Position numbers and translations under genes: made by a program. A model generated the notes under the pieces. That model was not told where the DNA came from and ran no database searches. It was given only the letters and a program-made list of their open reading frames with translations. From a bacterium (GTDB taxonomy: Bacteria > UBA9089 > JASEGY01): DNA of 7,445 bases. Below are positions 5,301 to 7,445 of the stretch, in pieces. The stretch is taken from contig JASEGY010000165.1 in assembly GCA_030019105.1 (NCBI GenBank), forward strand, positions 1 to 7,445, read 5' to 3'. Within the stretch, counting starts at the first letter, position 1, and each line of letters opens with the position of its first letter.

Positions 5301-7200
5301 GCTCAAGTATTTCTACGACTATGCCTCAACCCTTCCCCCGATTATTGATGATGAGCCAGATGAGCCTGAGGTAGACCATTTAGATTACTACCTGAAAGTG
5401 TGGCCAGGGGACACTAATAACGATGGGATAGTTAGTGAATATGACCTTATCCCCCTTTGTAAATATATGGGTGAAACCGGCCCGACACGTGATTCTGGTG
5501 GGTGGACAGGAGAAAGCGTATGGGCCTGGGCTCCTTTGGACGGCGCAACCTATGCCGATGCTGATGGGAATGGAGAAGTTAATGAACTTGATGTATTTCC
5601 CATAGCAAACTATTATGGAATGAAACACAAAGAAGTATCCGGTACTCCCCGTAGTGGGGGGTGGACTGTAGACAAGAACTGTGAGCTTCAGATTATAGAA
5701 AGCATTTCCGATAGCTCTATGAAGGCTGCGGCAAAGGCAGCATTTGACTCTTTGTCTTCAGAAAGAATACCAGAGCCACCAACTGTTGTTCAGGTTTCTC
5801 CCCCCAATGGCGCCACAAATGTCCCCCCTTCTACTTCCATTCAAGTGAAATTCAGCCTGGATATGGATGCAAGCTCTATGTCCTCGCTTAATTTCAAGAT
5901 GAAAGAGAAAAGTAGAGACAGGTTCGTTTCCGGCCGGGTTTCCTATAACTCTTCCACCAAAACGGCTACCTTTACTCCAGGCTCTCAGTTATCCCACGGT
6001 ACTGCTTATGTTGTCAAGGTCTTGAGGTATGTCAAGAGTACCGAGGTAAGAATGCTCACGGCTGATTACAGTTGGGAACTTACTACATCACCCCTTGTAG
6101 ATTACAAAGATATCAGAGAAGAGACAAGAAGTGGCAAGAGCTACACCTACTACCTGTCACCCTCTAAGGCCGGTTACAAGATAGACAAGTGGGACCGAAA
6201 AAGCATTGGCAAAAATAGCGGGTCGCGCGATAACGGAACCTATATTGACACAGCAAATAACCGATTGGTAATTAAGGTGCGCCTCGATGGCCACTGGTAT
6301 AGCAAGGCGTATTTTAATTACAGATACTCTATTTACAGCAAGCCCACCGGCAGCGGGGCTCCGGTTAAGATACCCTTTATTGTTGAGGGGCCGGTGGAAG
6401 AGAACATTGTTACCAGCGAATCTACTTTAGGGAAGATCAGTCTGGGGCAAGCAAGTAAATCCAGCGGACCATCAATGGGCAATGAATTCAGCATCCCGAT
6501 TATGATCGGAGACGTTGATGACCTCGGCAGAGCAAGCCTGAAGCTGCAGTTCGATCCTGCCCGGATACGGATTGTCGATGTGATCCCTTCTGATTTGGGA
6601 GAGGATGGGCCACAAATTTCTCTCGTGAAAACCATTGACCAGGCGAACGGTCAGATAGAAATAGCCGCTACTATCAAGGATAAAGAAAAGATGGAAATAG
6701 CCCCCATGTCTTCGGAGGGAAAATATCCGGCGTTAGAAACAGAGAACGAAAATAAGGCCCCAATTGGGGTAATAGTTTTCACCTCTGTCAACGGAAGATT
6801 GCCCAATAATCCTCTCTCCCTTACAGAGGCTGACTTAAAGGACTCTGAAGGGCAAAACATACCCATCGTTTTAGCAAACAATATACTTCCGGGCCTCGAA
6901 TTTCCCAAGGCGACTATTTTATCTCAGAACTACCCCAACCCCTTGAATCCTGAGACCTGGATTCCCTTCAGCCTGGCTGAGAAGGACCACGTGAGCATCC
7001 GAATCTATAATCTGAGTGGGCAACTGATCCGCACCCTTGATCTGGGCGAGCTTGAACCAGGCAGGTATCTCTCAAAGGATGAAGCCGCTTACTGGGACGG
7101 CAAAGATGAGGCCGGTAATGAAGTCGCCAGTGGGGCCTATCTTTACCAGCTTCAAACTAATGCCGCTACTTCAACCAGGAAGATGATCATCCTCAAGTAA
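2308..7200 (+). CDS. Giant secreted S8 (KP-43-like) subtilase with phospholipase C-like, dockerin and cohesin-like domains
   Basis: This encodes 1630 residues; the start is set by GGGAGGGG (2296-2303). Domains in order: signal peptide (1 to about 35, AQG-A end); two propeptide-like units (about 38-98 and 117-176); S8 peptidase (about 195-475) with Asp214 in ITDAG, His247 in GHGTH, oxyanion Asn346 in AGGNQG and Ser415 in SGTSVS; a beta-sandwich as in KP-43 proteases (about 476-590, with TLVWTDYPGSP and LVSDLDL); an unassigned beta segment (600-698); a zinc-dependent phospholipase C/P1-nuclease-like helical domain (about 700-1005) with His701, Asp740, His749, His812, Asp816 and His822 as likely ligands; a type I-like dockerin (1031-1106) with two Ca loops (1035-1046, 1084-1095); a Big_5 Ig-like domain (1157-1262); an unassigned beta region (1263-1372); a cohesin-like domain (about 1373-1526); and a FlgD/T9SS-like C-terminal domain (1537-1630, YPNPLNPETWIPF ... 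ASGAYLYQL). It is probably exported by Sec and displayed or released outside the cell, where the protease would cleave proteins. The second domain's substrate (phospholipid, phosphoester or none) is unknown. The frame is intact throughout. S8 identity is very secure, the phospholipase-like fold fairly so, and ligand assignment is inference from spacing. No symbol is justified. Confidence 0.93.
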   Translation: MKKSRILHSICALMILGLMMLTAMMLTAFPSLAQGAEKGMYVITFAGPIKGEWKTRIEEAGVQIGDYLPEHSFLVRMEEENKAEIEKLNFVSKIEPFSLPSSGTKALAPARSAGERARFKVTLWDREPDEALIAQIEESGGQIKARGDKRLIVEMTLSASEKLRGSTEVKYIEPCRPPRIFNQSPAAAIGAPRLWGLEGESGYTGKGEIIAITDAGLEADHPDLAAKLLSPVIDVAGDGNPGDHNGHGTHIAGSCLGSGTASNGRYKGVAWDSGLVFQALWDNRTAEMALPADLGTLFNQSREKGARIGSNSWGVECGGQYLSLSAEVDEFIYQHPEMTLVFAGGNQGIEGSIAAPATAKNCIAVGALESDNSVVASSSRGPATDGRIKPDMVAPGVDIVSLASEGGYVSRSGTSVSAALVAGSASLIRQYYREKHGHLPSAALIKATLINGADDLKLSGNDQGFGRVNLASLDQAIFFDDDPGHSLSTGDEVTFNYEIKDSSRPLKVTLVWTDYPGSPLASGQLVSDLDLEVISPDGAIYHGNGAIDRINNVEKVVILSPKAGQYTVKIKAYQVPMGFQDFALAVSAGKAVAGEEIAEVKKTGKVSINLIPEEGVKFSPIGVAIFRLVKTDDKPGYKEELIWERDFETEPAEVIEIEVPNGRYITYLKDLSTGKYFLSERFGMCSEGEYEVRLFFATNTHRWIVRRAADLVKDTLRQESHLDFEKEIKKALADGAQKEDEPVTRAANHFYNPQTNSSYFVDLGSGNYTAIEWASGDGAAGGYNEYDWTDAVRYYQQGKYTEAYNALGHVAHLLCDLAVPAHTHIDDHIGGEDFEKYCEDQTPKEDQSNLPTARNIISTSSSSGWFPADLFTDMAGESYNVNRYQATLEVNDAGTEGWASGQLAEIFEIKFHPGPGWTEDEYWELYNRMQDNPKEIGKNGSAWTTDDWWECDWDDGYYYIENTSDAYPYSGFYDGSKNLCQIYAAQLVPSAIQRTAGLLKYFYDYASTLPPIIDDEPDEPEVDHLDYYLKVWPGDTNNDGIVSEYDLIPLCKYMGETGPTRDSGGWTGESVWAWAPLDGATYADADGNGEVNELDVFPIANYYGMKHKEVSGTPRSGGWTVDKNCELQIIESISDSSMKAAAKAAFDSLSSERIPEPPTVVQVSPPNGATNVPPSTSIQVKFSLDMDASSMSSLNFKMKEKSRDRFVSGRVSYNSSTKTATFTPGSQLSHGTAYVVKVLRYVKSTEVRMLTADYSWELTTSPLVDYKDIREETRSGKSYTYYLSPSKAGYKIDKWDRKSIGKNSGSRDNGTYIDTANNRLVIKVRLDGHWYSKAYFNYRYSIYSKPTGSGAPVKIPFIVEGPVEENIVTSESTLGKISLGQASKSSGPSMGNEFSIPIMIGDVDDLGRASLKLQFDPARIRIVDVIPSDLGEDGPQISLVKTIDQANGQIEIAATIKDKEKMEIAPMSSEGKYPALETENENKAPIGVIVFTSVNGRLPNNPLSLTEADLKDSEGQNIPIVLANNILPGLEFPKATILSQNYPNPLNPETWIPFSLAEKDHVSIRIYNLSGQLIRTLDLGELEPGRYLSKDEAAYWDGKDEAGNEVASGAYLYQLQTNAATSTRKMIILK
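2362..2391 (+). repeat. Perfect 15-bp tandem duplication in the signal peptide
   Basis: ATGATGCTAACTGCT occurs twice in a row (2362-2376, 2377-2391), encoding MMLTA-MMLTA at residues 19-28. It lengthens the hydrophobic core of the signal peptide by five residues. The in-frame 15-bp unit keeps the gene open, and the perfect identity suggests a recent event. Confidence 0.95.
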
Positions 7201-7252
7201 CGGCATCTGCTTCCACGGTTTTTAACTATTCCTGGTTAGCCCGCGCCCAGGA

Positions 7253-7287
7253 GGGGGGATGACTTTCAGTCATCCCCCCTGCTTTTT
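7253..7287 (+). terminator. Rho-independent terminator of the protease gene
   Basis: A perfect 12-bp stem, GGGGGGATGACT (7253-7264) with AGTCATCCCCCC (7268-7279), encloses a TTC loop. It is followed by TGC and a TTTTT run (7283-7287). It starts 53 bp after the stop codon. The structure is nearly symmetric, but the T-run is on the plus strand, matching the direction of the upstream gene. Confidence 0.92.
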
Positions 7288-7375
7288 CCACAAAGAGTCC
7301 CACTCATCGCGGTATACTTCCCTTTAAGGGACTGTCGTATCTTCTCAATATTTCGGGGGAGACTTGACAGTGGCA

Positions 7376-7396
7376 GGTTGTAGGTTGTAGGTTGTA
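7376..7396 (+). repeat. Three tandem GGTTGTA heptamers
   Basis: GGTTGTA occurs three times without interruption (7376-7382, 7383-7389, 7390-7396). The last unit runs into the TTGTAGT terminus of the palindromic end element, so the heptamer array may have grown by slippage from the element's own edge. Confidence 0.85.
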
Positions 7397-7445
7397 GTTG
7401 CAGAGCTTGCTCTGCCAAAACGTCGAGCAAGCTCGACCACTACAA
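7392..7445 (+). repeat. Complete 54-nt palindromic end element (right end)
   Basis: The element has 7-bp terminal inverted repeats, TTGTAGT (7392-7398) and ACTACAA (7439-7445). Inside lie GAGCTTGCTC (7403-7412) and its exact reverse complement GAGCAAGCTC (7425-7434). Each of these is itself nearly palindromic, giving local hairpins GCAGAGC-TT-GCTCTGC (7401-7416) and TCGAGC-AA-GCTCGA (7423-7436). The left end of the window holds the inverted copy. It ends exactly at the last base of the window. No transposase is visible, so it would be non-autonomous if mobile. Confidence 0.88.

Noticed and set aside
7296..7371. AGTCCC/GGGACT and ACTGTC/GACAGT inverted pairs after the terminator
   Set aside because: These are 6-bp pairs separated by long distances and expected by chance; no associated feature.

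Overview
The window looks like a piece of a bacterial genome from an uncultured candidate phylum, probably a metagenomic contig. Three things suggest this: the C-terminal FlgD-like/T9SS-like module of the largest protein contains an 'NPETWIPF' signature that I associate from memory with Poribacteria and related candidate phyla of the FCB/PVC area; that protein combines dockerin-type and cohesin-type modules; and the intergenic DNA is rich in short palindromic repeats. The phylum is inference, not a search result. Both ends of the window lie in inverted copies of one 54-nt palindromic element, which fits a contig broken at a dispersed repeat.

Layout: 1-792 has no gene that I can support. It holds a partial copy of the end element (1-43), an imperfect direct duplication with a GACAAATTATCCCACCC core (about 95-182 and 275-360) with an inverted relative of that core between the copies, and a nested inverted cluster of four GC-rich hairpins (517-764). 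Three genes follow, all on the + strand: a 97-aa winged-helix-like protein (793-1086), a 276-aa predicted membrane lipoprotein with a carboxypeptidase-regulatory-like beta domain (1341-2171), and a 1630-aa secreted multidomain protease (2308-7200). A strong rho-independent terminator (7253-7287) closes the protease gene. The remaining 3' DNA carries a GGTTGTA tandem repeat and a complete copy of the end element (7392-7445).

The genes are separated by 254 and 136 bp and each has its own Shine-Dalgarno sequence, so a tight operon is not evident. The lipoprotein and protease would both act in the envelope or outside the cell; the winged-helix protein would be cytoplasmic. No direct functional link among the three can be shown.

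The most interesting object is the giant protein. It reads as signal peptide, two propeptide-like units, KP-43-like S8 subtilase with its beta-sandwich, an unassigned beta segment, a zinc-dependent phospholipase C/P1-nuclease-like helical domain, a divergent dockerin, a Big_5 Ig-like domain, an unassigned beta region, a cohesin-like domain and a C-terminal sorting-like domain. Two apparently intact hydrolase domains plus both halves of a cohesin-dockerin pair in one chain is an uncommon arrangement.
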